This document shows, in pieces, positions 16,901 to 28,900 of a stretch of 64,000 nucleotides of DNA; within the stretch, counting starts at the first letter, position 1; the number at the start of each line of letters is the position of its first letter. The stretch is taken from the NCBI RefSeq assembly GCF_036375055.1, contig NZ_DASUSQ010000043.1:8472-72471 (forward strand), read 5' to 3'. The translations under genes and the position numbers were made by a program. The notes beneath the pieces were generated by a model. The model did not search any database. It saw only the letters and a program-made list of their open reading frames with translations, and had not been told where the DNA came from. Source of the stretch: Umezawaea sp036375055 (GTDB taxonomy: Bacteria > Actinomycetota > Actinomycetes > Mycobacteriales > Pseudonocardiaceae).

Positions 16901-19900
16901 GGCCCCGCTGTGGATCGCGACCCGCGGCGCGGTGTCGACCGGCCGTTCCGACGGCGTGGTCGAACCGACGCAGACCCAGGTGTGGGGCGTCGGGTACGTG
17001 GTGGGTCTGGAGCACGGCGACCGCTACGGCGGTGTCGTCGACCTGCCGGAGGTCATGGACAAGCGGGCGGCGGACCGCCTCGTGGCCGTGCTGGCCGGGA
17101 CCGGTGGCGAGGACCAGATCGCCATCCGCGCGTCCGGCGTCTTCGGCCGCAGGCTGGTGCACGCGCCCCTCAACCCGGAGGAGACGCAGTGGAAGCCCAA
17201 CGGCACGATTATCGTCACTGGTGGTACTGGAGCGCTGGGTGGACGTGTTTCTCGCTGGCTGGCTACTTCTGGATGTGAGCACGTCGTCCTGACCAGCCGC
17301 CGCGGCCCGGCCGCGCCCGGCGCGGCCGAGCTGACCGCGGAGCTGGAGGCGCTCGGCGCCCGCGTGTCGATCGTCGCGTGCGACGTGGCCGACCGCGACG
17401 CGGTGGCGGCGCTGCTGGCGGAGTACCCGCCGAACGCCGTCGTGCACGCGGCCGGTCTGGACTACCTGGAAGCGATCGAGACCCACGGCGTCGAGAAGTT
17501 CGACGAGGTGCTGGCGGCCAAGGTCGACGGTGCCGCGCACCTCGACGAGCTGCTGGCCGGCGCGGACCTGGACGCCTTCGTGGTGTTCTCGTCCATCGCG
17601 GGCACCTGGGGTTCCGGTGGGCAGGCCGCGTACTCCGCGGCCAGCGCCTACCTCGACGGTCTGGCCGAATCCCGTCGGGCGCGCGGCCTCGTGGCCACGT
17701 CGGTGTCGTGGGGCCCGTGGGCCGAGAGCGGCATGGCGACCGTCGGCGAGACCGAGGAGCACCTGCGCAAGCGCGGTCTCACCTCCATGTCGCCGGAGCT
17801 GACGCTCAGCGCGCTGGAGAAGGCGATCCGCTCGGGCGAGCCGACCGTGACCGTCGTCGACATGGACTGGTCGAAGTTCACCGTCGCGTTCACCATGGCG
17901 CGGCCGAGCCCGTTCATCAGCGACCTGCCCGAGGTGCGGGCGGCGCTGGAGTCGATGGAGACCGCGGCTCCGACCGGGGAGTCCGAGCTGGTCCGGAAGC
18001 TGGCCGGGCTCGGCGGGCGCGAGCAGCGCCACGCCGTGGTGGAACTGGTGCGCGAGCACACCGCCGCGGTGCTGGCCTACTCGTCGGTCGACGCGATCGA
18101 GACCGACCGGGCGTTCCGGGAACTGGGCTTCGACTCGCTGACCGCCGTCGACCTGCGCAACCGGCTCACCGCCGACACCGGCCTGCGGCTGCCCGCGACC
18201 CTGGTGTTCGACTACCCGAACGCCGGGGTGCTCGCGGACTTCCTGCACGCCGAACTCGCGGGCACCCGGACGGAGACCGCCGAGGTGGTCACCGGGACGC
18301 ACACCGACGAACCCATCGCCATCGTCGCGATGAGCTGCCGCTACGCCGGTGACGTGTCGTCGCCGGAAGACCTGTGGCAGCTCGTGTTCGACGGCGTGGA
18401 CGCGGTGTCGGCCATGCCGACCGACCGCGGCTGGGACCTCGACGCGCTGTACGACCCGGACCCCACCCGCCAGGGCACGTCCTACGCCCGCGACGGCGGG
18501 TTCCTCTACGACGCGCCGCGGTTCGACCCGACGTTCTTCGGCATCTCGCCCCGCGAGGCCACCGCGATGGACCCGCAGCAGCGCCTGCTGCTGGAGACCT
18601 CGTGGGAGGCGTTCGAGCGGGCCGGGATCGACCCGACCTCTCTGCGCGGCAGCCGGACCGGTGTCTTCGCGGGCACCAACAACCACGACTACCTCGCGCT
18701 GCTGGACGAGGTGCCGGACGGCCTCGAAGGCCACCTCGGCACCGGCAACGCCGCCAGCGTCGTGTCCGGCCGCGTGTCCTACACGTTCGGCCTGGAGGGC
18801 CCGGCCGTCACGGTCGACACGGCCTGCTCGTCGTCGCTCGTCGCGCTGCACCTCGCCGTGCAGGCGCTCCGCGGCGGAGACTGCGACCTCGCGCTGGCCG
18901 GTGGCGTCACGGTGATGGCCACGCCCGGCACGTTCATCGACTTCTCCCGCCAGCGCGGTCTGGCCACCGACGGGCGCTGCAAGGCGTTCGCCGCCGCCGC
19001 CGACGGCACAGGCTGGGGCGAGGGTGTCGGCATGCTGCTCGTCGAGCGGCTGTCGGACGCCCAGCGCAACGGCCACGAGATCCTCGCCGTCGTGCGCGGC
19101 ACGGCCGTGAACCAGGACGGTGCCTCGAACGGCCTCACCGCGCCGAACGGGCCGTCGCAGCAGCGGGTCATCCGCCACGCGCTCGGCAACGCCGGTCTCA
19201 CGCCGTCCGAGGTGGACGTCGTGGAGGCCCACGGCACGGGTACCGCTCTCGGCGACCCGATCGAGGCCCAGGCACTGCTGGCCACCTACGGCCAGGACCG
19301 CGAACGGCCGCTGCTGCTCGGTTCGCTCAAGTCCAACATCGGCCACACGCAGTCGGCGTCCGGCGTCGGCGGCGTGATCAAGATGGTCATGGCGATGCGC
19401 CACGGCCTCGTGCCGAGGACGCTGCACGTCGACGCGCCGTCCCCGCAGGTCGAGTGGGACGCGGGGTCGGTCGAGCTGGTGACGTCGACCACGGAGTGGC
19501 CGGAGACCGGCCGTCCGCGTCGAGCCGCCGTGTCGTCGTTCGGCTTCAGCGGCACCAACGCCCACGCGGTCATCGAGCAGGCGCCCGGAGCCGCGAACAG
19601 CGGCTCCGGAAGCTCTGATCCTTCCCGGCTCGTCGGTGGGACCAAGAGGACCCCGCTGCCGGCCGTGCCGCTGGTCCTGTCCGGCAAGACGGCCGCCGCC
19701 CTGCGCGACCAGGCCGCCAAGCTGCGGTCCGCTGTGGACGGTGCCGACCTGACCGACCTGGGTTTCTCGCTCGCCACCACGCGGGCGCGGCTCGACCACC
19801 GCGCCACGATCGTCGCGCGGGACCACGACGAACTCCTCGCGGGCCTGGACGCCGTCGCGAACGGGGCGGGGGAGCGGGGTGTCGCGGCCGAGGGCCGGTC

Positions 19901-22900
19901 GGCGTTCCTGTTCACCGGCCAGGGTTCGCAGCGGCTCGGCATGGGCCGCGAGCTGTACGAGGCGTTCCCGGTGTTCGCGGACGCGTTCGACGCGGTGTGC
20001 GCGCAGCTCGACCTGGACCGCCCTCTCCGTGACGTGGTGTTCGGCGACGCGGAGGCGTTGGACCGCACGGAGTACACGCAGCCCGCGCTGTTCGCCGTCG
20101 AGGTCGCGCTGTACCGGCTCGTCGAGGCCTGGGGCGTCCGTCCCGACTTCGTCGCGGGCCACTCCATCGGCGAGATCGCGGCGGCCCACGTCGCCGGTGT
20201 CCTGACGCTGGAGGACGCGACCACGCTCGTCGCCGCTCGCGGTCGCCTGATGCAGGCGCTCCCGGCGGGCGGCGCGATGGTCGCGTTGCAGGCCACCGAG
20301 GACGAGGTTCTGCCCCACCTCGGCACCAACGTTTCCATCGCCGCGGTCAACGGCCCGAACTCGATCGTCGTCGCCGGTGACGAGAACGCCGTGGACGAGG
20401 TGCTGGCACGGTTCGCGGACCGGAAGTCCAAGCGGCTCACGGTGTCGCACGCGTTCCACTCACCGCTGATGGACCCGGTGCTGGACGAGTTCCGCGCGGT
20501 CGTCGCAGGCCTGACGTTCTCCGAGCCCACCATCGGGATGCTCGGCGAGGTCACCGACCCCGAGCACTGGGTGCGGCACGTCCGCGAGGCCGTGCGCTTC
20601 CACGGCACGATGACCGCGCTCGAGGCCAAGGGCGTCAAGACGTTCCTGGAGCTGGGCCCGGACGGCGTGCTGACCGCCATGGCGGCCGAGTCCGTGGCGG
20701 ACGCCGTGCTGGTCGCGGCGCAGCGCAAGGACCGCGACGAGGTCACGACCCTGCTCCGCGCGATCGGCGCGCTGCACGTGCGCGGTGTCGCCGTCGACTG
20801 GACCGCGTTCTACGCGGGCACCGGCGCCCGCCGGATCGACCTGCCCACCTACGCGTTCCAGCGCGAGCGCTACTGGTTCGACGTGGCCCCGGCGAAGCCG
20901 AGGGAGACCGCGGGCTACCGGGTCACCTGGCAGCCGGTCGCCAAGCCCGGCACCGCCATGGCCTACGGCCGCTGGCTCGTCGTCGGTGACCAGGAGGTCG
21001 CCACCGGACTGGCCGACCGCGGCCTGGACGTGACCGCGATCGACGACGTCTCCGACCTGCCGGACCAGGAGTTCGACGGCGTGCTGTCGGCCGCGGGCGT
21101 CGAGTCGACGCTCCTGCTGGTCCAGCGCACCACCGCGCCGCTGTGGGCCATCACCCGCAACGCCGTCTCCATCGACGGTCAGCCCGCGAACCCCGACGCC
21201 GCGCAGGTGTGGGGCTTCGGCCGGGTCGCCGCGCTGGAGCACCCCGGCCGCTGGGGCGGCCTGGTCGACCTGCCGGAGGCGCTGGACGGCCGCGTGCTCG
21301 ACCGGCTCGCCATCGCGCTGGTCGGCACCGAGGACCAGGTGGCCGTGCGCGGGACGGGGATCTTCGCCCGCCGCCTCGACCACGCCCCCGCCACCACCAC
21401 CGAGGCCTGGAAGCCGACCGGCACCGTGCTCGTCACCGGCGGCACCGGCGTGCTGGGCGGTCACGTGGCCCGCTGGCTCGCGGCCGAGGGGGCCGAGCAC
21501 CTGGTGCTCACGTCCCGCCGCGGCGTCGCGGCGCCGGACCTGGTCGCCGAACTCGAAGGACTCGGCGCACGGGTCACGGTCGCCGCGTGCGACGTGACCG
21601 ACCGCGCCGCGATGACCGCGCTGGTCCAGGAGTTCCCGCCGAACGCCGTCCTGCACCTCGCCGGTGCCGGCCAGGACGCCTCGATCGCCGAGACCGACCT
21701 CGACCTGCTGGCCGAGGTCCGGTCGGCCCGTGTCGACGGTGCCCGCCTGCTGGACGACCTGGTCGGCGACGTCGACGCGTTCGTGCTGTTCTCCTCCACC
21801 TCCGGTGCCTGGGGCGCGAGCAGGCAGTGCGGCTACGCCGCCGGTGACGCCTTCCTCGACGCGCTCGCCGAGTCCCGGCAGGCCCGCGGGCTCGCGGCGC
21901 TGTCGATCTCGTGGGGCCCGTGGGCCGGTGGGGACGCCGAGTGGGCGGACCTCCTGCGCCGCCGCGGTGTCACGCCGCTGGCCCCGGCCTCCGCTCTCGC
22001 CGGACTCGGGAAAGCCGTGGCGGGCAAGCGCTCCACGCTCGTCGTCGCCGACGTCGACTGGGCGCGGTTCGCCCCCGCGTTCACCGCGACCCGCCCGAGC
22101 CCGCTGCTCGGCGACCTGCCCGAGGTCGTCGCGGCGCTCAAGCCCGCCGAGGAGACCACCGACACCGACCTGACCGACAGCCTGGCCGGTCGCGCGACCG
22201 CCGAGCAGGAGGCGGCGCTCGTCGACCTCGTGCGCGAGCAGGTCGCCCAGGTGCTCGGCTACACCTCCGCCGACTCGGTCGACCCCGGAACCGCCTTCCG
22301 CGACCTGGGCTTCGACTCGCTGACCGCCGTCGAGCTGCGCACGAAGCTGGCCGAGGCGACCGGGCTCCGCCTGCCCGCCACGCTGGTCTTCGACTACCCG
22401 AACCTCACCTCGCTCGCCGCGCACCTGCGGGACGAGCTGTTCGGCAGCGCGCCGGAGGTGGCCGCCGCGGTCGCCGCGGGTGGCGCGTTCGACGAGCCGA
22501 TCGCCATCGTCGGCATGGGTGTCCGGCTGCCGGGCGACGTGCGGACGCCGGAAGACCTCTGGCAGCTCGTGTTCACCGGCACGGACGCCGTCGGCGGCTG
22601 GCCGACCGACCGCGGCTGGGACCTGGAGAACCTCTACGACCCGGACCCCGACCACGAGGGCACGTCCTACTCGCGCGAAGGCGCGTTCCTGCACCAGGCC
22701 GCCGAGTTCGACGCAGGCTTCTTCGGCATCAACCCGCGGGAAGCCCTGGCGATGGACCCCCAGCAGCGGATGCTGCTGGAAACCTCGTGGGAGGCCGTGG
22801 AACGGGCCGGGATCGACCCGGAGTCGTTGCGCGGCAGCAGGACCGGCGTGTTCACCGGCACCAACGGCCAGGACTACGCGGCGTCCACCTACGAGCTGCC

Positions 22901-25900
22901 GCCGGGCATCGAGGGCTACCTCGGCACCGGTCTCGCGGCCAGCGTCGTGTCCGGCCGCATCTCCTACACGTTCGGTCTGGAGGGCCCGGCCGTCACGGTC
23001 GACACGGCGTGCTCGGCCTCGCTGGTCGCGATCCACCTGGCCGTGCAGGCGCTGCGGGCCGGTGAGTGCGACCTGGCGCTGGCCGGTGGCGCGTCGATGA
23101 TGTCGACGCCCGGCGCGTTCATCGACTTCTCCCGGCAGCGCGGCCTCGCGGTCGACGGCCGGTGCAAGTCGTTCGCCGCCGCCGCAGACGGCACCGGGTG
23201 GGGCGAGGGTGTCGGCATCCTGCTCGTCGAGCGGCTGTCCGACGCCCAGCGCAACGGCCACCAGGTCCTCGCGGTCATCCGCGGCTCGGCCGTCAACCAG
23301 GACGGTGCCTCCAACGGCCTGACCGCCCCGAACGGGCCGTCGCAGCAGCGGGTCATCCGCCAGGCCCTCGCGAACGCCGGACTGTCCACCCAGGACGTCG
23401 ACCTGATCGAGGCGCACGGCACCGGCACCAAGCTGGGCGACCCGATCGAGGCCCAGGCGCTGCTCTCGACCTACGGCCGCGACCGCGAGATCCCGCTCCG
23501 CCTGGGGTCGCTCAAGTCCAACATCGGCCACACGCAGGCAGCGGCGGGCGTCTCCGGCGTCATCAAGGTGGTCATGGCGATCCGCAACGGGATCATGCCC
23601 AAGACCCTGCACGTCGACGAGCCGTCGCCGCACATCGACTGGACCTCCGGATCGGTCGAACTGCTGACCGAGGCGCAGGAGTGGCCCGAGACGGGTCGCG
23701 CCCGCCGCGCGGCGGTGTCGGCGTTCGGCATGAGCGGCACCAACGCCCACCTGATCATCGAGGAAGCACCCAACGCGGTCGTCGCGGGCGAGACGGCTGA
23801 GCTGCCGGTCGTGCCGGTGGTGCTGTCGGCCAAGTCGGTTGACGCGCTCAAGGGCCAGGCCGCCGCACTGCTGGCCGCCAACCCGACGGTCTCCTTGACC
23901 GACCTGGCGTTCTCCACGTCGCTCCGCACCCCGATGCCGCACCGCGCGGCCGTGGTCGCGAGCGATCACGACGAGCTGGCGCGCGGCCTGACCGCCATCG
24001 CCGACGGCCGCGGGCTCGACGCCGTGACCGACGGCAAGCTGGCCGTCCTGTTCACCGGTCAGGGTTCGCAGCGCGCGGGCATGGGCCGTGAGCTGCACGC
24101 CGCGTTCCCGGTGTTCGCCGAGGCGTTCGACGAGATCGCGGCCCTGGTCGACATCCGGATCGACGACCAGGAGACCCTGGACCGCACCGAGTTCGCCCAG
24201 CCCGCGATCTTCGCCCTGGAAGTGGCGCTGTACCGCCTGGTCGAGTCGTGGGGCGTGAAGCCCGACTTCCTGGGCGGCCACTCCATCGGTGAGATCGCCG
24301 CGGCCCACGTGGCCGGTGTGCTCTCCCTGGAGGACGCGGCCAAGCTCGTCTCCGAACGCGGTCGCCTCATGCAGGCCCTGCCGTCCGGTGGCGCGATGGT
24401 CGCCATCCAGGCCACCGAGGACGAGGTCCTCCCACATCTCGACAACACTGTTTCCATCGCGGCGGTCAACGGCCCGAACTCGGTCGTCGTCGCTGGTGGG
24501 GAAGCCGCCGTCGACCGGGTGCTCGCGCACTTCGCGGACCGGAAGTCCAAGCGGCTGGCCGTCTCGCACGCGTTCCACTCGCCGCTCATGGAGCCGATGC
24601 TCGACGAGTTCCGCTCCGCGGTCTCGGAGCTGACGTTCACCGAGCCGACGATCCCGCTGCTGGGCGACGTGACCGATCCGGAGCACTGGGTCCGCCACGT
24701 CCGCGACGCCGTGCGGTTCGCCGACGCGGTCACGACGCTGGAGGCCAAGGGCGTCAGCACGTTCCTGGAGCTGGGTCCGGACGGTGTGCTCACCGCGATG
24801 GGGCAGGAATCCGTCACCGACGCGGTGCTCGTGGCGGGTCAGCGGAAGGACCGGCCCGAAGCCGCCGTGCTCACCTCCGCCATCGCGACCCTGCACAACC
24901 GGGGCGTCCGCGTGGATTGGGACGCGTTCTTCGCCGGAACGGGAGCGCGGCGGGTCGAACTGCCGACCTACGCGTTCCAGCGGCAGCGGTTCTGGTTGGA
25001 GACGCAGGGCTTCCCGACCTCGGGCGGAGGTGCGACCGACGAGGCCGAGGCGAAGTTCTGGGAAGCCGTGGAACGCGAGGACTTCGGGCTCGTCGGCACC
25101 ACGCTCGCCCTGGACGAGAGCGCGCTGGGCGAGGTGCTGCCCGCGCTGTCGTCGTGGCGCAAGGCCCGCCGGGCGCACAACAAGATCGACGGCTGGCGCT
25201 ACCGGGTCTCCTGGCTGCCGCTGACCGACCTGGGCGCCCCGACGCTCACCGGCCGCTGGGCGATCGTCGTCCCGGACGGGTTCGACGCCACCGAGATCAC
25301 CTCGGGCCTCACCGCCCGCGGCGCGGAGGTCGTGCCGGTCGAGTTCGCCGACCGCGCCACCCTCGCCACGTCGTTCGCCGACCTCGGCCCCCTCGACGGC
25401 GTGCTGTCGCTGGTCGCGCTCGTCGGCACGACCACCGCGTCCGTCGTGGTCGTGCAGGCCCTCGGCGACGCGGGAGTCGCGGCGCCGCTGTGGATCGCGA
25501 CCCGCGGCGCGGTGTCGACCGGCCGTTCCGACGGCGTGGTCGTCCCGTCCCAGAGCGAGGTCTGGGGTCTCGGCTACGTGATCGGCCTGGAGCACCCCGA
25601 CCGCTGGGGTGGCCTGGTCGACCTGCCGGACACCCTGGACGCCCGGCTGTTCGACCGCCTCGTCGGCGTGTTCAACGGCGACGAGGACCAGGTCGCGCTG
25701 CGCTCGTCCGGTGTCTTCGGCCGACGCCTCGTGCACGCCCCGCTGGGCGACAAGCTCGCCGACTGGTCCCCGAGCGGCACGGTGCTCGTCACCGGCGGTA
25801 CCGGCGCCCTCGGCGGCAAGGTCGCCCGCTGGCTCGCGACCGGTGGCGCCGAGCACCTGGTGCTCACGTCCCGCCGCGGCCCCGACGCCCCCGGTGCCGC

Positions 25901-28900
25901 CGAACTCCAGGCGGAGCTGGAAGAACTGGGCGCCCGCGTCACGATCGCCGCGTGCGACGTGGCCGACCGCGACTCGCTGTCGAGCCTGCTCACCGAGTTC
26001 CCGCCGAACGCCGTGGTCCACGCGGCCGGTGCCGACCACACGATGGGCATCGCCGACCACGACCTCGCGGTCTTCGACGACGTCCTGTCCGGCAAGGTGT
26101 CCGGCGCGGTACTGCTCGACGAACTCCTCGCCGACGCCGACCTGGACGCCTTCGTGGTGTTCTCGTCCATCGCGGGCACCTGGGGTTCCGGTGGCCAGTC
26201 GGCCTACTCCGCCGCCAGCGCGTTCCTCGACGGCCTCGCGGAGTCCCGCCGGGCGCGCGGCCTCGTGGCCACGTCCGTCTCGTGGGGTCCGTGGGCCGAG
26301 AGCGGCATGGCGACCGTCGGCGACACCGAGGCGCACCTGCGCAAGCGCGGTCTCGTCACGATGCCGCCCGCCCTCACCCTGAACGCCCTGGAGCGGGCCA
26401 TCCGCTCCGGCGAGCCGACCGTGACCGTCGTGGACATGGAGTGGGAGAAGTTCACCCCCGCGTTCACGCTCGCCCGGCCCAGCGCGTTCATCGGCGACCT
26501 GCCCGAGGTGCGGAAGGCGCTCGCCGACGACAGCCCCGCCGAGACGGGCGCGGACTCCGAGCTGGCGGGCCGACTGGCCGGACTGCCGGAGGCCGACCAG
26601 GTCACGCTGCTGGTCGACGTCGTCCGCGACCAGGTCGCCTCCGTGCTCGGGCACAGCTCGTCCGACGCGGTCGACAAGGACCGCGCGTTCCAGGAACTCG
26701 GCTTCGACTCGCTCACGGCCGTGGAACTGCGCAACACCCTCAACACCGCCACCGGGCTGCGGCTGCCCGCGACGCTGGTGTTCGACTACCCGAACGCCGT
26801 CACGCTGGCCAACCACCTGCGCACCGAGCTGCTGGGCTCGCAGGTCGAGGTCGCCGACGTCGTCACGGCGGTCAACACCGACGAGCCGATCGCCATCGTC
26901 GCCATGAGCTGCCGGTTCGCGGGCGGGATCGCCTCGCCCGAGCAGCTCTGGGACCTGGTGCTGGCGGGCGGTGACGCCGTCACCCCGTTCCCGACCGACC
27001 GCGGCTGGGACCTGTCGACCCTGTTCCACGACGACCCCGACCACCAGGGCACGACCTACGCCCGCGAGGGCGCGTTCCTCGACGGGGCCACGAGGTTCGA
27101 CCCCGCGTTCTTCGGGATCAGCCCCCGCGAGGCCACCGCGATGGACCCGCAGCAGCGACTGCTGCTGGAGACCTCCTGGGAGGCGTTCGAGCGGGCGGGC
27201 ATCGACCCCGTGTCGTTGCGCGGCAGCCAGACCGGTGTGTTCGCTGGCAGCAACGGCCAGGACTACCTGGCGCTGCTGGAGGAGATCCCGGAGGGCGTCG
27301 AGGGCCACCTCGGCACGGGCAACTCCGCCGCCATCGCGTCCGGCCGCATCTCCTACACCTTCGGCCTCGAAGGCCCGGCCGTCACCGTCGACACCGCGTG
27401 CTCCTCGTCGCTGGTCGCCCTGCACATGGCCGTCCAGGCCCTGCGCAACGGCGACTGCGACCTGGCGCTCGCCGGTGGTGTGACGATCATGTCCACGCCC
27501 GGCACGTTCATCGACTTCTCCCGCCAGCGCGGTCTCGCGACCGACGGCCGGATCAAGTCGTTCGCCGCCGCGGCCGACGGCACGGGCTGGGGCGAGGGTG
27601 TCGGCATGCTGCTCGTTGAGCGGCTGTCCGACGCTCAGCGCAACGGCCACGAGATCCTCGCCGTCGTGCGCGCCTCGGCCGTGAACCAGGACGGTGCCTC
27701 GAACGGCCTCACCGCGCCGAACGGCCCGTCGCAGCAGCGGGTCATCCGCAAGGCGCTGGCCTCGGCCGGTCTGTCCACCTCGGACATCGACGTCGTGGAG
27801 GCGCACGGCACCGGCACCTCGCTGGGTGACCCGATCGAGGCTCAGGCGCTGCTGGCCACCTACGGCCAGGACCGCGACGAGCCGCTCCTGCTGGGCTCGG
27901 TGAAGTCCAACATCGGCCACACGCAGGCCGCGGCGGGTGTCGCGGGCATCATCAAGATGGTCATGGCGATGCGCCACGGCCAGGTGCCCAAGACCCTGCA
28001 CGTGGACGAGCCGTCGCCCGCGATCGACTGGTCGGCCGGTGCGGTCGAGCTGGTCACCTCGCAGGTGGCGTGGCCCGAGACGGGCCGGGTGCGCCGCGCG
28101 GCGGTGTCGTCCTTCGGCATCAGCGGCACCAACGCCCACACGATCATCGAGCAGGCGCCGATCGCCGAGGAGGCCGCGCCGCGCCGGGTGGAGCTGCCGG
28201 TCACGCCGTACCTGGTGTCCGCCAAGAACGCCGCAGCACTGGCCGAGCAGGCCGGACGCATCGGCGAGCAGCTGGAGTGGACCTCCGTCGAGGCCGCCGA
28301 CGTGGCGTTCTCGCTGGCCACGACTCGCGCCACGCTGGCCCACCGCCTGGTGGTGCTGGGCGAGGACCGCGACTCGGCCATCGCCGCCCTGACCACCGCC
28401 CGTGACGGCGGCACCGCCCCGAACCTGCTGCGCGGCACCGCCGCCGACGGTGGACTGGCGTTCCTGTTCACCGGCCAGGGTTCGCAGCGGCTCGGCATGG
28501 GTCGTGAGCTGTACGAGACGGTTCCCGTGTTCGCCGACGCGTTCGACGCGGTCTGCGCGCAGCTCGACCTGGACCGGCCGCTGCGGGACGTGGTGTTCGG
28601 CGACGCGGAGGCGTTGGACCGCACCGAGTACACGCAGCCCGCGCTGTTCGCCGTCGAGGTCGCGCTGTTCCGCACCCTCGAAGCCTGGGGCGTTCGGCCG
28701 GACCACGTGGCCGGGCACTCGATCGGCGAGATCGCCGCGGCCCACGTGGCCGGGGTGCTGTCCCTGGCCGATGCGGCGACGCTCGTCTCCGCCCGTGGCC
28801 GCCTGATGCAGGCGCTCCCGGCCGGTGGCGCGATGGTCGCTATCCAGGCGACTGAGGCGGAGGTGCTGCCCCACCTCACGGACCTGGTCTCCATCGCCGC

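Noticed and set aside
17200..17292. Possible frameshift in the M4 KR, where shifted frames end together
   Set aside because: The main frame reads continuously through the KR motifs. The stops in the other frames come from the local A/T-ending codons.
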